From positions 4,959,767-5,023,766 of the forward strand of contig NZ_CP022161.1 in assembly GCF_002214185.1 (NCBI RefSeq): a DNA stretch of 64,000 bases, written 5' to 3'. Below the pieces are notes generated by a model, which made no database searches, was not told the DNA's origin, and saw only the letters and a list, made by a program, of their open reading frames with translations. Within the stretch, counting starts at the first letter, position 1, and the number at the start of each line of letters is the position of its first letter. This DNA is from Streptomyces capitiformicae. GTDB taxonomy: Bacteria; Actinomycetota; Actinomycetes; Streptomycetales; Streptomycetaceae. The position numbers and the translations under genes are program-made. This document shows positions 50,460-58,824 of the stretch, one piece after another.

Positions 50460-51620
50460 TCACAACAGCGCGAACTGGCCCTCCGGGCCCTCCTCGGGGT
50501 GGTCCAGGACTGAGGCCGGCCTGCGGGACGCGTCCGGTACGGGGAGTACTCCTGCCTCGCGCAGCTCGGCCGTTGTGATCTGGTTCTCCACCTTCAGTTC
50601 GGCTTGCCTGGGCCTCAGTTCGGCCAGCAGGGCCAGGACCGTGATCAGCTCCAGGAGTTCCGATGTCCACGGCTGTGGCCAGGTTGCCGGGCGGATGGCT
50701 GCCAGCGTTCCCGGCTCGGCGGGCTCGGTCCGCCGGGTGAACCATTCCTCGAGGACCCGGACTCCGCCCGCGTGGAAGTCCCAGGCCTCGGCCGGTACGG
50801 GGGAGATGCGGCCCGCGTCGATGAGGAGGGCCTCTTCCTCGGGGTCGTAGCGGAGTTCGAGGGGGGAGGAGGGGAGTGGGGCGCGGACGTAGGGGCGGCG
50901 GCCGCCGGGGAGTTTGGGGCGGTCGCCGTGGCGGCGCATCAGCCAGAGGAGGCGGTGGCCCAACTCGACGCCCTCGGACCAGAGTTCCGGGTCGTCGGTG
51001 AGGGGGACGGTGAGGGGCGGGCGGGCTGTCGCCAGGGTCCAGGCGAGGACGTCCGGGGCGGTGGGGGTGAGGCCCAGGCGGGCGCTCAGGTGGTCCAGCA
51101 GGCCGGGCGCCAGGTTGGGTTCGGTGCCGCCGGGGCGGCGGTAGAGGGGGCGGACGCGGCCGGGGCGCAGGAGCGGGAGGCAGGACGTGGCGAGCAGGTG
51201 GGGGCCGTCGCCCTCCGTGGGCGTCTCGACGACGAAGACCTGGTGTTCGTCCGTGACCCTCCACAGCTCGGGGCGGGCGGAGTCGATCAGCCGGTGGTCG
51301 GGGATCAGCCACTGCTCGTCGAAGGGCGCCGCCAGCACCCGTACCGGCTCGGAACAGGGGCCGGACGCGCGGGCCAGCTTCTCCGTGCCGCTGGACTGTC
51401 CCGGCAGCTGTCCCACCGCCGACCGCAGCGTACGTGAGCGACTGGGCTCGAACAGGGTCTCGCGGTCCGGACCCTCGGCCTTGATCAGGGCGTCCCAGCG
51501 GGACTTCAGGGATGCCGCGTCGGGGCCCGTCGGCCACCCCCGGCCCAGCCGTGGCGGTGCGACGGACCACGGCATGAGGTCCGCGAGCGGCGGAGCGTCG
51601 TCGTGCGTCACGCTCGGCAT
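50460..51620 (-). CDS. Orphan type ISP restriction-modification specificity-domain protein
   Basis: 386 residues, starting MPSVTHDDAPPLADLMPWSV. From memory this matches the C-terminal target-recognition domain of single-chain type ISP restriction-modification enzymes as annotated in Streptomyces: PFDEQWLIPDHRLIDSARPE, LWRVTDEHQVFVVET, RPLYRRPGGTEPNLAPGLLD, HLSARLGLTPTAPDVLAWTL, LPGGRRPYVRAPLP, LELRYDPEEEALLIDAGRIS, PVPAEAWDFHAGGVRVLEEW and LPVPDASRRPASVLDHPEEG. No nuclease, helicase or methyltransferase motifs are present and no such genes adjoin it. It may have a derived, non-restriction role. It lies in tandem with and downstream of the GntR gene. Confidence 0.75.
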   Translation of the reverse strand: MPSVTHDDAPPLADLMPWSVAPPRLGRGWPTGPDAASLKSRWDALIKAEGPDRETLFEPSRSRTLRSAVGQLPGQSSGTEKLARASGPCSEPVRVLAAPFDEQWLIPDHRLIDSARPELWRVTDEHQVFVVETPTEGDGPHLLATSCLPLLRPGRVRPLYRRPGGTEPNLAPGLLDHLSARLGLTPTAPDVLAWTLATARPPLTVPLTDDPELWSEGVELGHRLLWLMRRHGDRPKLPGGRRPYVRAPLPSSPLELRYDPEEEALLIDAGRISPVPAEAWDFHAGGVRVLEEWFTRRTEPAEPGTLAAIRPATWPQPWTSELLELITVLALLAELRPRQAELKVENQITTAELREAGVLPVPDASRRPASVLDHPEEGPEGQFALL

Positions 51621-51629
51621 CGTACGACC

Positions 51630-52406
51630 TCATCCGTTGGCATCGAGGGTCACCGTGAAGGAGAAGCGGTCGCCGCGGTAGTGGATGACCGCCACGTCCA
51701 GGACGCGGCCGTCCTCGTCGTAGGTGACGCCCGTGTAGTGCAGGATCGGGCTGAGCAGCGGGACGTGGAGCAGGCGGGCGGTCTCGGGGTCCGCGAGGCG
51801 GGCCTCCACGGTGTCGGTGATGCGGCTGATGGCCACGCCGACCACGTCGCGCAGCACCTTGGTCATCGGCCAGCGGATCAGGTCCTGCCGGTCGATGCGT
51901 TCGGCCAGGTCGGGGCGGACGTAGTTGCGGGCGTGGTTCGTGGGCTCGCCCGTCCTTTCGTCGCCGCGCAGCCGGTGGTACGTGGCCACCTCGGTCAAGT
52001 CCGGGAAGTACTCCGAGAGTTCACCCGACAGAGGGGCCTTGCCATGGTCCAGCAGCTCGGTCGTCATGCCCGACTGCTGGGCCACGATCGCGTCCACCGA
52101 GCCGAGCAGCCGCACGGGCGAGCCCCGCTGGGCGTCCTGCTCGATGAAGGTGCCGCGCCGGCGGTGCCGGGAGATCAGGCCCTCGTCCTCCAGCTCCTTC
52201 AGCGCCTGCCGCATGGTCAGCACACTCACCCCGTAGTGCCCGGCCAGTTGCTCCTCGGTGGGCAGCCGGAGCGGGTCCTGGGGCGAGCGGCCGAGTATCG
52301 AGGCGCGCAGGGACTGCGAGACCTGATACCAGAGGGGCAGTTTGCGGTTCAGGACGATCGAGTCCGGCGCGAAGGAGGTCACGACGGTATCCGTACCCGG
52401 CGTCAC
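51630..52406 (-). CDS. GntR/HutC-family regulator with UTRA domain
   Basis: 258 residues. Winged helix at residues about 22-90: KLPLWYQVSQSLRASILGRS, LRLPTEEQLAGHYGVSVLTM, RQALKELEDEGLISRHRRRG and TFIEQD. The UTRA effector domain follows (SVDAIVAQQSGMTTELLDHG, ATYHRLRGDERTGEPTNHAR, VEARLADPETARLLHVPLLS, PILHYTGVTYDEDGRVLDVA and VIHYRGDRFSFTVTL). It is encoded 4 bp after the hmgA stop and on the same strand, so it is cotranscribed. It probably senses a tyrosine-catabolic intermediate and controls hmgA through the palindrome at 53749-53772. Confidence 0.93.
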   Translation of the reverse strand: MTPGTDTVVTSFAPDSIVLNRKLPLWYQVSQSLRASILGRSPQDPLRLPTEEQLAGHYGVSVLTMRQALKELEDEGLISRHRRRGTFIEQDAQRGSPVRLLGSVDAIVAQQSGMTTELLDHGKAPLSGELSEYFPDLTEVATYHRLRGDERTGEPTNHARNYVRPDLAERIDRQDLIRWPMTKVLRDVVGVAISRITDTVEARLADPETARLLHVPLLSPILHYTGVTYDEDGRVLDVAVIHYRGDRFSFTVTLDANG

Positions 52407-52410
52407 GCGT

Positions 52411-53727
52411 TCAGTGCAACGGGCCGAAGTGGCGCTGGAGACCCGACCACACGTCGTCGTACCCCTGCTGCCGGTGCTCGGCCCGTGCGGCCTGCTCGGT
52501 CGTGAGGACGGGCCACCGCGTCTCGAACATGAACGCCAGCCCGTCGTCCACCTTCTGCGGCTTCAGCTGGGCGGCGCTCGCCTTCTCGAACGTCTCCCGG
52601 TCCGGTCCGTGCGCCGACATCATGTTGTGCAGCGAGCCCCCGCCGGGCACGAAGCCCTCGGCCTTGGCGTCGTACGCCCCCTCGATGAGGCCCATGTACT
52701 CGCTCATCACGTTCCGGTGGAAGTACGGCGGCCGGAACGTGTCCTCGCCGACCAGCCAGCGCGGAGCGAAGACGACGAAGTCCACGCCGGCCAGGCCCGG
52801 GGTGTCGGACGGCGAGGTCAGCACCGTGAAGATCGACGGGTCCGGGTGGTCGTACGAGATCGTGCCGATGACGTTGAAGCGGCGCAGGTCGTAGACGTAC
52901 GGCGTGAGGTTGCCGTGCCAGGCGACCACGTCCAGGGGCGAGTGGTCGTACGTGGCCGTCCAGAGGTTGCCGCAGAACTTGTTCACCACTTCCACCGGCC
53001 CCTCGACGTCCTCGTACGCCGCCACCGGGGCCCGGAAGTCGCGGGCGTTCGCGAGGCCGTTGGCGCCGATCGGGCCGAGGTCGGGGAGGCGGAAGAGAGC
53101 GCCGTAGTTCTCGCAGACGTAGCCACGGGCGGAGGCGTCGAGGAGGTCCACGCGGAAGCGGACGCCTCGGGGAATCAGGGCCACCTCGCCGGGTTCGGCG
53201 TGGAGCGGGCCGAACTCCGTGCGCAGGAGGAGACCGCCGCGCTCAGGCACGATCAGGAGCTCGCCGTCCGCGTCGCTGAAGACCCGGTCCATGGACGCGT
53301 TGGCGTGGTAGAGGTGCACGGCCATGCCGGTGCGCTGGGCCGCGTCGCCGTTGCCGCCGAGAGTCCACAGGCCACCGAGGAAGTCCGTGCCGGGTGGGGG
53401 CTCCGGGAGGGGGTTCCAGCGCAGGCGGTTGGGGTCGGGGACCGTCTCCGTGAAGGGGGCCGTGCGCAGGCTGCCGTTGTCGGTGCGCGCGAAGGCGGGG
53501 TGGGCGGCCGACGGGCGGATCCGGTAGAGCCACGAGCGGCGGTTATGGGCCCTCGGCTCGGTGAACGCGGTCCCGCTGAGCTGCTCGGCGTACAGGCCGA
53601 GCGGCGCACGCTGCGGGGAGTTGCGCCCCTGCGGCAGGGCGCCAGGGACGGCCTCCGAGGCGTGTTCATTGCCGAACCCGGAGAGATACTCCAGCCCCTC
53701 GGCCCTCTTCCGCAGGTCCTCGCTCAT
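52411..53727 (-). CDS. hmgA: Homogentisate 1,2-dioxygenase
   Basis: 438 residues from ATG 53727 with GAGGGAG upstream. It opens the ring of homogentisate to maleylacetoacetate in phenylalanine/tyrosine degradation, using Fe(II). Family pieces are [100 protein letters not shown] and [20 protein letters not shown]. The iron-site region is [28 protein letters not shown] and [20 protein letters not shown], with His/Glu/His ligands in PPYFHRN, EYMG and SAHGPD. Length equals the family norm. The next genes of the pathway are not in the window. Confidence 0.97.
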   Translation of the reverse strand: MSEDLRKRAEGLEYLSGFGNEHASEAVPGALPQGRNSPQRAPLGLYAEQLSGTAFTEPRAHNRRSWLYRIRPSAAHPAFARTDNGSLRTAPFTETVPDPNRLRWNPLPEPPPGTDFLGGLWTLGGNGDAAQRTGMAVHLYHANASMDRVFSDADGELLIVPERGGLLLRTEFGPLHAEPGEVALIPRGVRFRVDLLDASARGYVCENYGALFRLPDLGPIGANGLANARDFRAPVAAYEDVEGPVEVVNKFCGNLWTATYDHSPLDVVAWHGNLTPYVYDLRRFNVIGTISYDHPDPSIFTVLTSPSDTPGLAGVDFVVFAPRWLVGEDTFRPPYFHRNVMSEYMGLIEGAYDAKAEGFVPGGGSLHNMMSAHGPDRETFEKASAAQLKPQKVDDGLAFMFETRWPVLTTEQAARAEHRQQGYDDVWSGLQRHFGPLH

Positions 53728-53748
53728 GTCGGCTCCCTCGCCAAGCTG

Positions 53749-53772
53749 ATTCCTATGCTTAACCGTAGGAAT
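53749..53772. promoter_or_regulatory. Palindromic operator upstream of hmgA
   Basis: ATTCCTA-N10-TAGGAAT, 22 bp before the hmgA start. Perfect 7-bp arms and placement in the promoter make it the likely site of the cotranscribed GntR/UTRA protein. Confidence 0.6.
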
Positions 53773-53800
53773 GAGGGTGGCCCGACGCAAGAGGGCACCA

Positions 53801-53930
53801 GACGCGCCCCAAAGGGGCGCGGGGAACCGCGCGAGCAACCACACAAAACCCGTACCCGCCACGGGTCGAAGGGGCGCAGTCCCTGGGGATGGGGCGGGTA
53901 GGAGCGGCGGTGGCGAGAAAATGCCCCGAA
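53801..53930. repeat. Streptomyces palindromic intergenic repeat
   Basis: Begins with a perfect hairpin GCGCCCC-AAA-GGGGCGC (53804-53820), then further GC-rich dyads (CCCGTACCCGCCACGGG; GGGGCGCAGTCCCTGGGG) up to GGCGAG near 53920. Very similar text recurs in many Streptomyces intergenic regions (from memory). It lies between divergently transcribed hmgA and the TetR gene; no gene is present. Confidence 0.65.
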
Positions 53931-54070
53931 CCAGATCCGGCGCGGATCCGTCTGTCAGTGCGGTGCTCTACTCTCCCGGCAGGCCATGGGCGTGCGGATG
54001 TTCGTTCGCCCTCCGCCGCGCTCCACACCCGAGCGGGAGCGACGGCGCCGGCCGTACAGACAACGGAAGG

Positions 54071-54107
54071 CTCATCGGACCTCATCGGAACTCATGACCT
54101 CATCGGA
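54071..54107 (+). repeat. CTCATCGGA direct repeats before TetR gene
   Basis: CTCATCGGA at 54071, 54081 and 54099, with a degenerate CTCATGACC at 54091, ending 18 bp before the ATG. Close to the ribosome site, so it could affect transcription or translation of the regulator. Confidence 0.5.
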
Positions 54108-54125
54108 CCTCGGCGGAAAGGCATC

Positions 54126-54749
54126 ATGAAGCCCGTGCCCCAGGCGACCTCCCTGCGCCGCGCCCCCGTGCAGCGCCGCAGTGCCGAACGACTGACCAGG
54201 ATCCTCGACGCCTGCGCCGACCTCCTCGACGAGGTGGGTTACGACGCGCTGAGCACCCGCGCCGTCGCGCTGCGCGCGGGTGTGCCCATCGGCTCCGTCT
54301 ACCGCTTCTTCGGCAACAAGCGTGCGATGGCCGACGCGCTCGCCGAACGCAACCTCGACCGCTTCACCGAGGGAGTCGCCCATCGCCTCCAGGGAACCGG
54401 CGGCGGGGACTGGCGCACCGCCATGGACGCCGTCCTCGACGAGTACCTGGACATGAAGCGCAACACACCCGGCTTCGCTCTCATCGACTTCGGCAACCAG
54501 ATCCCCGTCGGCGGCCACCGCCAAGAGCCCAACCACCGCGTCGCCGACCGCCTCTCCGAGCTGCTCTCCGCCTACCTCGACCGCGCCCCCGACGAGGATC
54601 TCCGCCGCGCTTTCCTTGTCGCCGTCGAGACCGCCGACACCCTCGTCCACCTCGCCTTCCGGGTCTCCCCGGAGGGGGACGCCCGGATCATCGAGGAGAT
54701 GCGGGAACTGCTGCGGGCGTATCTGGCGCGGGTCCTGGACCGAATGTGA
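54126..54749 (+). CDS. TetR-family regulator adjacent to molybdopterin oxidoreductase
   Basis: 207 residues from ATG 54126. The helix-turn-helix region is QRRSAERLTRILDACADLLD, EVGYDALSTRAVALRAGVPI, GSVYRFFGNKRAMADALAER, where VPIGSVYRFF is the recognition helix. The ligand domain (FTEGVAHRLQGTGGGDWRTA, MDAVLDEYLDMKRNTPGFAL, IDFGNQIPVG) resembles TetR_C_17-like proteins found beside oxidoreductases. It lies 161 bp upstream of, and codirectional with, the molybdo-enzyme gene; the interval contains a perfect TetR-type palindrome, so this protein probably controls that gene. Three CTCATCGGA repeats precede its own start. Confidence 0.92.
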   Translation: MKPVPQATSLRRAPVQRRSAERLTRILDACADLLDEVGYDALSTRAVALRAGVPIGSVYRFFGNKRAMADALAERNLDRFTEGVAHRLQGTGGGDWRTAMDAVLDEYLDMKRNTPGFALIDFGNQIPVGGHRQEPNHRVADRLSELLSAYLDRAPDEDLRRAFLVAVETADTLVHLAFRVSPEGDARIIEEMRELLRAYLARVLDRM

Positions 54750-54815
54750 GCGGTGGCCGGCACCGGCCCCGGTGGGGGCGGCGGCCGGAACCTCGCCGCT
54801 GACCCTCCCGCTGGT

Positions 54816-54833
54816 GCATACCGGTCGGTATGC
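54816..54833. promoter_or_regulatory. TetR-type operator before molybdopterin oxidoreductase
   Basis: GCATACCG-GT-CGGTATGC, an 18-bp perfect dyad of the ATACCG-N2-CGGTAT class bound by many TetR proteins. It ends 77 bp before the GTG start, in promoter position. Confidence 0.78.
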
Positions 54834-54910
54834 TCGGCCTCGGTGCCGTGCGAATCCACGCGTGCGGCACCCCGTCCCAGCGCCATCGCCGCCGCCCTCC
54901 GGGAGGACCC

Positions 54911-57166
54911 GTGTCCACCACCACCGACTCCCGCACCGCACTGCGGATCTGCCCGCTCTGCGAGGCCACCTGCGGCCTCACCCTCACCATCGAGGGCACG
55001 CGGGTGACCAAGGCGCGCGGTGACCGGGACGATGTGTTCAGCAAGGGGTTCATCTGCCCGAAGGGCGCCTCGTTCGGTGCGGCCGACGGCGATCCCGACC
55101 GGCTGCGCACCCCGCTGGTCCGTAAGGACGGGGAGCTGAAGGAGGCCACCTGGGAGGAGGCCTTCGACGCCGTCGCCGCCGGGCTGCGGCCTGTCGTCGA
55201 GGCGCACGGGCCGAACGCGGTCGGCGTCGTCCTCGGCAACCCGAACGTCCACACCATGGCCGGCGCCCTCTACCCGCCCATCCTCCTCGCCGGCCTCGGC
55301 ACCCGCAGCCTGTTCACCGCCTCCACGGTCGACCAGATGCCCAAACACGTCTCCAGCGGACTGCTCTACGGCGACGCCCACGCCATCCCCGTACCGGATC
55401 TGGACCACACCGACCACCTGCTGCTCCTCGGCGCCAACCCCCTGGAGTCCAACGGCAGTCTGTGCACCGCCCCCGACTTCCCCGGCAAGCTCAAGGCCCT
55501 CAAGGCCCGCGGCGGCACCCTGACCGTCGTGGACCCCCGCCTGACCCGCACGGCCAAGCTCGCCGACCGGCACATCGCCATCCGGCCGGGCACCGACGCG
55601 CTGCTGCTCGCGGCGATGGCGTATGTCCTCTTCGAGGAGGGGCTCGTCGACCTCGGGGACCTCGCCCCGCATGTGCTGGGCGTCGAGGAACTCGCCGACG
55701 CGGTACGGGAGTTCACCCCCGAGACCGTCGCCGACGCCTGCGACGTCGACGCCGGCACCATCCGCGCGCTCGCCCGGGAACTGGCCGCCGCGCCCACCGC
55801 CGCCGTATACGGCCGCATCGGCAGCTGCACCGTTCCGCACGGCACCCTCGCGAGCTGGCTGGTCGACGTGCTCAACATCCTCACCGGCAACCTCGACCGG
55901 CCCGGCGGCGCGCTCTTCCCCCAGTCCGCCACCGACAAGACGCCCAGGCCCGCCGGGCCCGGCCGCGGCTTCGGTCTGGGCCGCTGGCGCAGCCGGGTGA
56001 GCGGGCACCCCGAGGCCAAGGGCGAGCTGCCGCTGTCCTCGCTCGCCGAGGAGATCGACACCGCCACCCCCGAGGGCAGCCCCGTCCGCGCCCTGATCAC
56101 CGTCGCCGCCAACCCCGTGCTCTCCGCGCCCGACGGCGACCGCCTCGACAAGGCGCTCGGCTCGCTGGACTTCATGGTCAGCGTCGACCCGTATCTGGGC
56201 GAGACCGCCCGCCACGCCGACGTCGTCCTGCCGCCGCCCCCGCCCTCCCAGGCCCCGCACTTCGACTTCGCGTTCAACGCCTTCGCCGTACGCAACCAGG
56301 TCCGCTACAACCGCGCCGCCGTGCCCCTGGAGGAGGGGCGGATGGCCGAGACGGAGATCCTCGCGCGGCTCACCCTCGCCGCCACCGGCATGCACGGCGC
56401 CGATCCCTCCGCCGTGGACGACCTGGTCATCGGCCAGACCCTGGGCAAGGCCGTCAAGGAGGCCCACTCGCCCGTCCACGGCCGGGACCCGAAGGAACTC
56501 GCCGGCCTGCTGACGGGCGAGACCGGCCCCGAGCGACGGCTCGACATGATGCTCCGCCTCGGCCCCTACGGCGAGGGATTCGGCGCAGACCCGGACGGCC
56601 TGACCCTGGAGAAACTGCTCGCGCACCCGCACGGCATCGACCTCGGGCCGCTGCGGCCGCGTCTGCCGCAGCCGCTGAAGACGGTGAGCGGCAAGGTCGA
56701 GCTGCTGCCGCGGCCGATCGTCGACGATCTGCCGAGGCTCCGGACGGCCCTGCGGGAGCGCCCGGACGGCCTCGTCCTCATCGGCCGACGGCATCTGCGG
56801 TCGAACAACAGCTGGCTGCACAACATCCCCGCCCTCACCGGCGGCACCAACCGCTGCACCCTGCACATCCACCCCGACGACGCCGCCCGCCTCGGCCTCG
56901 CCGACGGGGACGCCGTACGGATCAAGGGCGCGGGGGGAGAGGTCACCGCCCCCGTCGAGGTCACCGACGGCGTCCGCACGGGCGTGGTGAGCCTCCCGCA
57001 CGGCTGGGGCCACGACCGCCCCGGCACCCGCCTGAGCCACGCCGCACTCGACCCCGGCGTCAACGTCAACCAGCTCCTCGACGGCTCGCTGCTCGACCCG
57101 CTGTCCGGAAACGCGGTCCTGAATGGCGTCCCCGTGGACCTGTCCCGAGCAGGCGCAACGCTGTGA
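54911..57166 (+). CDS. Molybdopterin-dependent oxidoreductase (formate dehydrogenase/nitrate reductase family)
   Basis: 751 residues from GTG 54911 (GGGAGG upstream). The N-terminus binds a [4Fe-4S] cluster through Cys14, Cys17, Cys21 and Cys49 (ICPLCEATCGL, GFICPKG). Molybdopterin-guanine-dinucleotide binding follows (ADGDPDRLRTPLVRKDGELK, EATWEEAFDAVAAGLRPVVE, LLLLGANPLESNGSLCTAPD, LTVVDPRLTRTAKLADRHIA, RPGTDALLLAAMAY). The C-terminal dinucleotide domain is LVLIGRRHLRSNNSWLHNIP and DAARLGLADGDAVRIKG, VSLPHGWGHDRPGT. No Sec/Tat signal or partner subunits are seen, so it is probably a soluble single-subunit enzyme. The substrate is unassigned. Likely under the adjacent TetR. Confidence 0.92.
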   Translation: MSTTTDSRTALRICPLCEATCGLTLTIEGTRVTKARGDRDDVFSKGFICPKGASFGAADGDPDRLRTPLVRKDGELKEATWEEAFDAVAAGLRPVVEAHGPNAVGVVLGNPNVHTMAGALYPPILLAGLGTRSLFTASTVDQMPKHVSSGLLYGDAHAIPVPDLDHTDHLLLLGANPLESNGSLCTAPDFPGKLKALKARGGTLTVVDPRLTRTAKLADRHIAIRPGTDALLLAAMAYVLFEEGLVDLGDLAPHVLGVEELADAVREFTPETVADACDVDAGTIRALARELAAAPTAAVYGRIGSCTVPHGTLASWLVDVLNILTGNLDRPGGALFPQSATDKTPRPAGPGRGFGLGRWRSRVSGHPEAKGELPLSSLAEEIDTATPEGSPVRALITVAANPVLSAPDGDRLDKALGSLDFMVSVDPYLGETARHADVVLPPPPPSQAPHFDFAFNAFAVRNQVRYNRAAVPLEEGRMAETEILARLTLAATGMHGADPSAVDDLVIGQTLGKAVKEAHSPVHGRDPKELAGLLTGETGPERRLDMMLRLGPYGEGFGADPDGLTLEKLLAHPHGIDLGPLRPRLPQPLKTVSGKVELLPRPIVDDLPRLRTALRERPDGLVLIGRRHLRSNNSWLHNIPALTGGTNRCTLHIHPDDAARLGLADGDAVRIKGAGGEVTAPVEVTDGVRTGVVSLPHGWGHDRPGTRLSHAALDPGVNVNQLLDGSLLDPLSGNAVLNGVPVDLSRAGATL

Positions 57167-57289
57167 CCTGGAGTTTTGCGCTTATTGCTCGTATGTCAAC
57201 GTCTTGTTAACGCTTGTGGAGCCGCCCTAACGTCGTCGCACCGCCGGTGCCCTGGTGGGAGTTCAAGGGCGAACGTTAGGTATCCACAC

Positions 57290-58765
57290 ATGTTGACCAT
57301 CCTCGGCTTCGCCATGATCGCGACCTTCCTGGTCCTGATCATGATGAAGAAGATGTCGCCGATCGCGGCGCTCGTGCTGATTCCGGCACTTTTCTGCGTG
57401 TTCGTAGGAAAGGGTGCCCATCTCGGCGACTACGTCATCGAGGGGGTGGGCAATCTCGCGCCCACCGCCGCGATGCTGATGTTCGCCATCGTCTACTTCG
57501 GCCTCATGATCGACGTCGGCCTCTTCGACCCGATCGTTCGCGGCATCCTGAAGTTCTGCAAGGCCGACCCGCTGCGCATCGTCGTCGGCACGGCCGTGCT
57601 CGCCGCGATCGTCTCGCTGGACGGCGACGGCTCGACCACCTTCATGATCACGGTCTCGGCGATGTACCCGCTGTACAAGCGCCTGAAGATGAGCCTGGTC
57701 GTGATGACCGGTGTCGCCGCCACCGCCAACGGCGTGATGAACACGCTGCCCTGGGGCGGCCCGACCGCCCGTGCCGCCACCGCGCTCAAGCTCGACGCCG
57801 GCGACATCTTCGTCCCGATGATCCCGGCGCTCCTCGTCGGCCTGCTCTTCGTCTTCGTCCTGTCCTACTTCCTCGGCATCCGGGAGCGGAAGCGCCTCGG
57901 TGTGCTGAGCCTCGACGACGTCCTGGAGCAGCAGAAGATCGTCAAGGACGGGAACGCAGACGCCGGCGAGAAGCAGGAGTCCGAGGAGACGGTCCTCGTC
58001 GGCGCGGGCAACTCCGGTGACGGCAAGGTCCGTACGAAGAAGACCACCGGCGGCGCGGGCTCCGGCACCGACGCCGACACCGACGCGGACGACGCCGACG
58101 ATGACGACGTCGAGGACGTCCGCCTCCAGGGCCTGGACCCCAACCGCCCGACGCTGCGCCCCAAGCTGTACTGGTTCAACGCGCTGCTCACGGTCACGCT
58201 GCTCACCGCGATGATCATGGAGTGGCTGCCGATCCCGGTGCTGTTCCTGCTCGGCGCCGCGCTCGCCCTGACGGTCAACTTCCCCCACATCCCCGACCAG
58301 AAGGCCCGCCTCGCCGCCCACGCCGACAACGTCCTCAACGTCTCCGGCATGGTCTTCGCCGCCGCCGTCTTCACCGGCGTCCTCCAGGGCACCGGCATGG
58401 TCGACTCGATGGCCAAGTGGATCGTCGACGGCATCCCATCCGGCATGGGCCCGCACATGGCCCTCGTCACCGGCTTCCTGAGCCTGCCGCTCACCTACTT
58501 CATGTCCAACGACGGCTTCTACTTCGGTGTCCTGCCGGTGCTCGCCGAGGCCGGCGCCGCGCACGGGGTCTCGCCGCTGGAGATCGCCCGCGCCTCGCTC
58601 GTCGGCCAGCCGCTGCACATGTCCAGCCCGCTCGTCCCGGCCGTGTACGTGCTGGTGGGTATGGCGAAGGTCGAGTTCGGCGACCACACGAAGTTCGTCG
58701 TGAAGTGGGCGGCGCTCACCTCGCTGGTGATCCTGGGCGCCGGAATCCTGATGGGCATCATCTGA
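57290..58765 (+). CDS. CitMHS-family citrate:metal symporter
   Basis: 491 residues from ATG 57290. Eleven or twelve membrane helices; CitMHS pieces are ILGFAMIATFLVLIMMKKMS, PIAALVLIPALFCVFVGKGA, MLMFAIVYFGLMIDVGLFDP and LAAIVSLDGDGSTTFMITVS (conserved SLDGDGSTT), MNTLPWGGPTARAATALKLD and TYFMSNDGFYFGVLPVLAEA (conserved SNDGFYFG). These proteins import citrate complexed with Mg2+ or Ca2+/Fe3+ and protons. A central hydrophilic loop (residues about 215-285) is unusually acidic (GTDADTDADDADDDDVEDVR). The ribosome site is weak. It is probably a single gene; the MFS gene follows after a 59-bp gap. Confidence 0.93.
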   Translation: MLTILGFAMIATFLVLIMMKKMSPIAALVLIPALFCVFVGKGAHLGDYVIEGVGNLAPTAAMLMFAIVYFGLMIDVGLFDPIVRGILKFCKADPLRIVVGTAVLAAIVSLDGDGSTTFMITVSAMYPLYKRLKMSLVVMTGVAATANGVMNTLPWGGPTARAATALKLDAGDIFVPMIPALLVGLLFVFVLSYFLGIRERKRLGVLSLDDVLEQQKIVKDGNADAGEKQESEETVLVGAGNSGDGKVRTKKTTGGAGSGTDADTDADDADDDDVEDVRLQGLDPNRPTLRPKLYWFNALLTVTLLTAMIMEWLPIPVLFLLGAALALTVNFPHIPDQKARLAAHADNVLNVSGMVFAAAVFTGVLQGTGMVDSMAKWIVDGIPSGMGPHMALVTGFLSLPLTYFMSNDGFYFGVLPVLAEAGAAHGVSPLEIARASLVGQPLHMSSPLVPAVYVLVGMAKVEFGDHTKFVVKWAALTSLVILGAGILMGII

Positions 58766-58824
58766 GCCGACCTCCTGGGTATCGGACTCGGGAAGAGCCC
58801 CAACTCCCCAAGGAGGAACGCATC

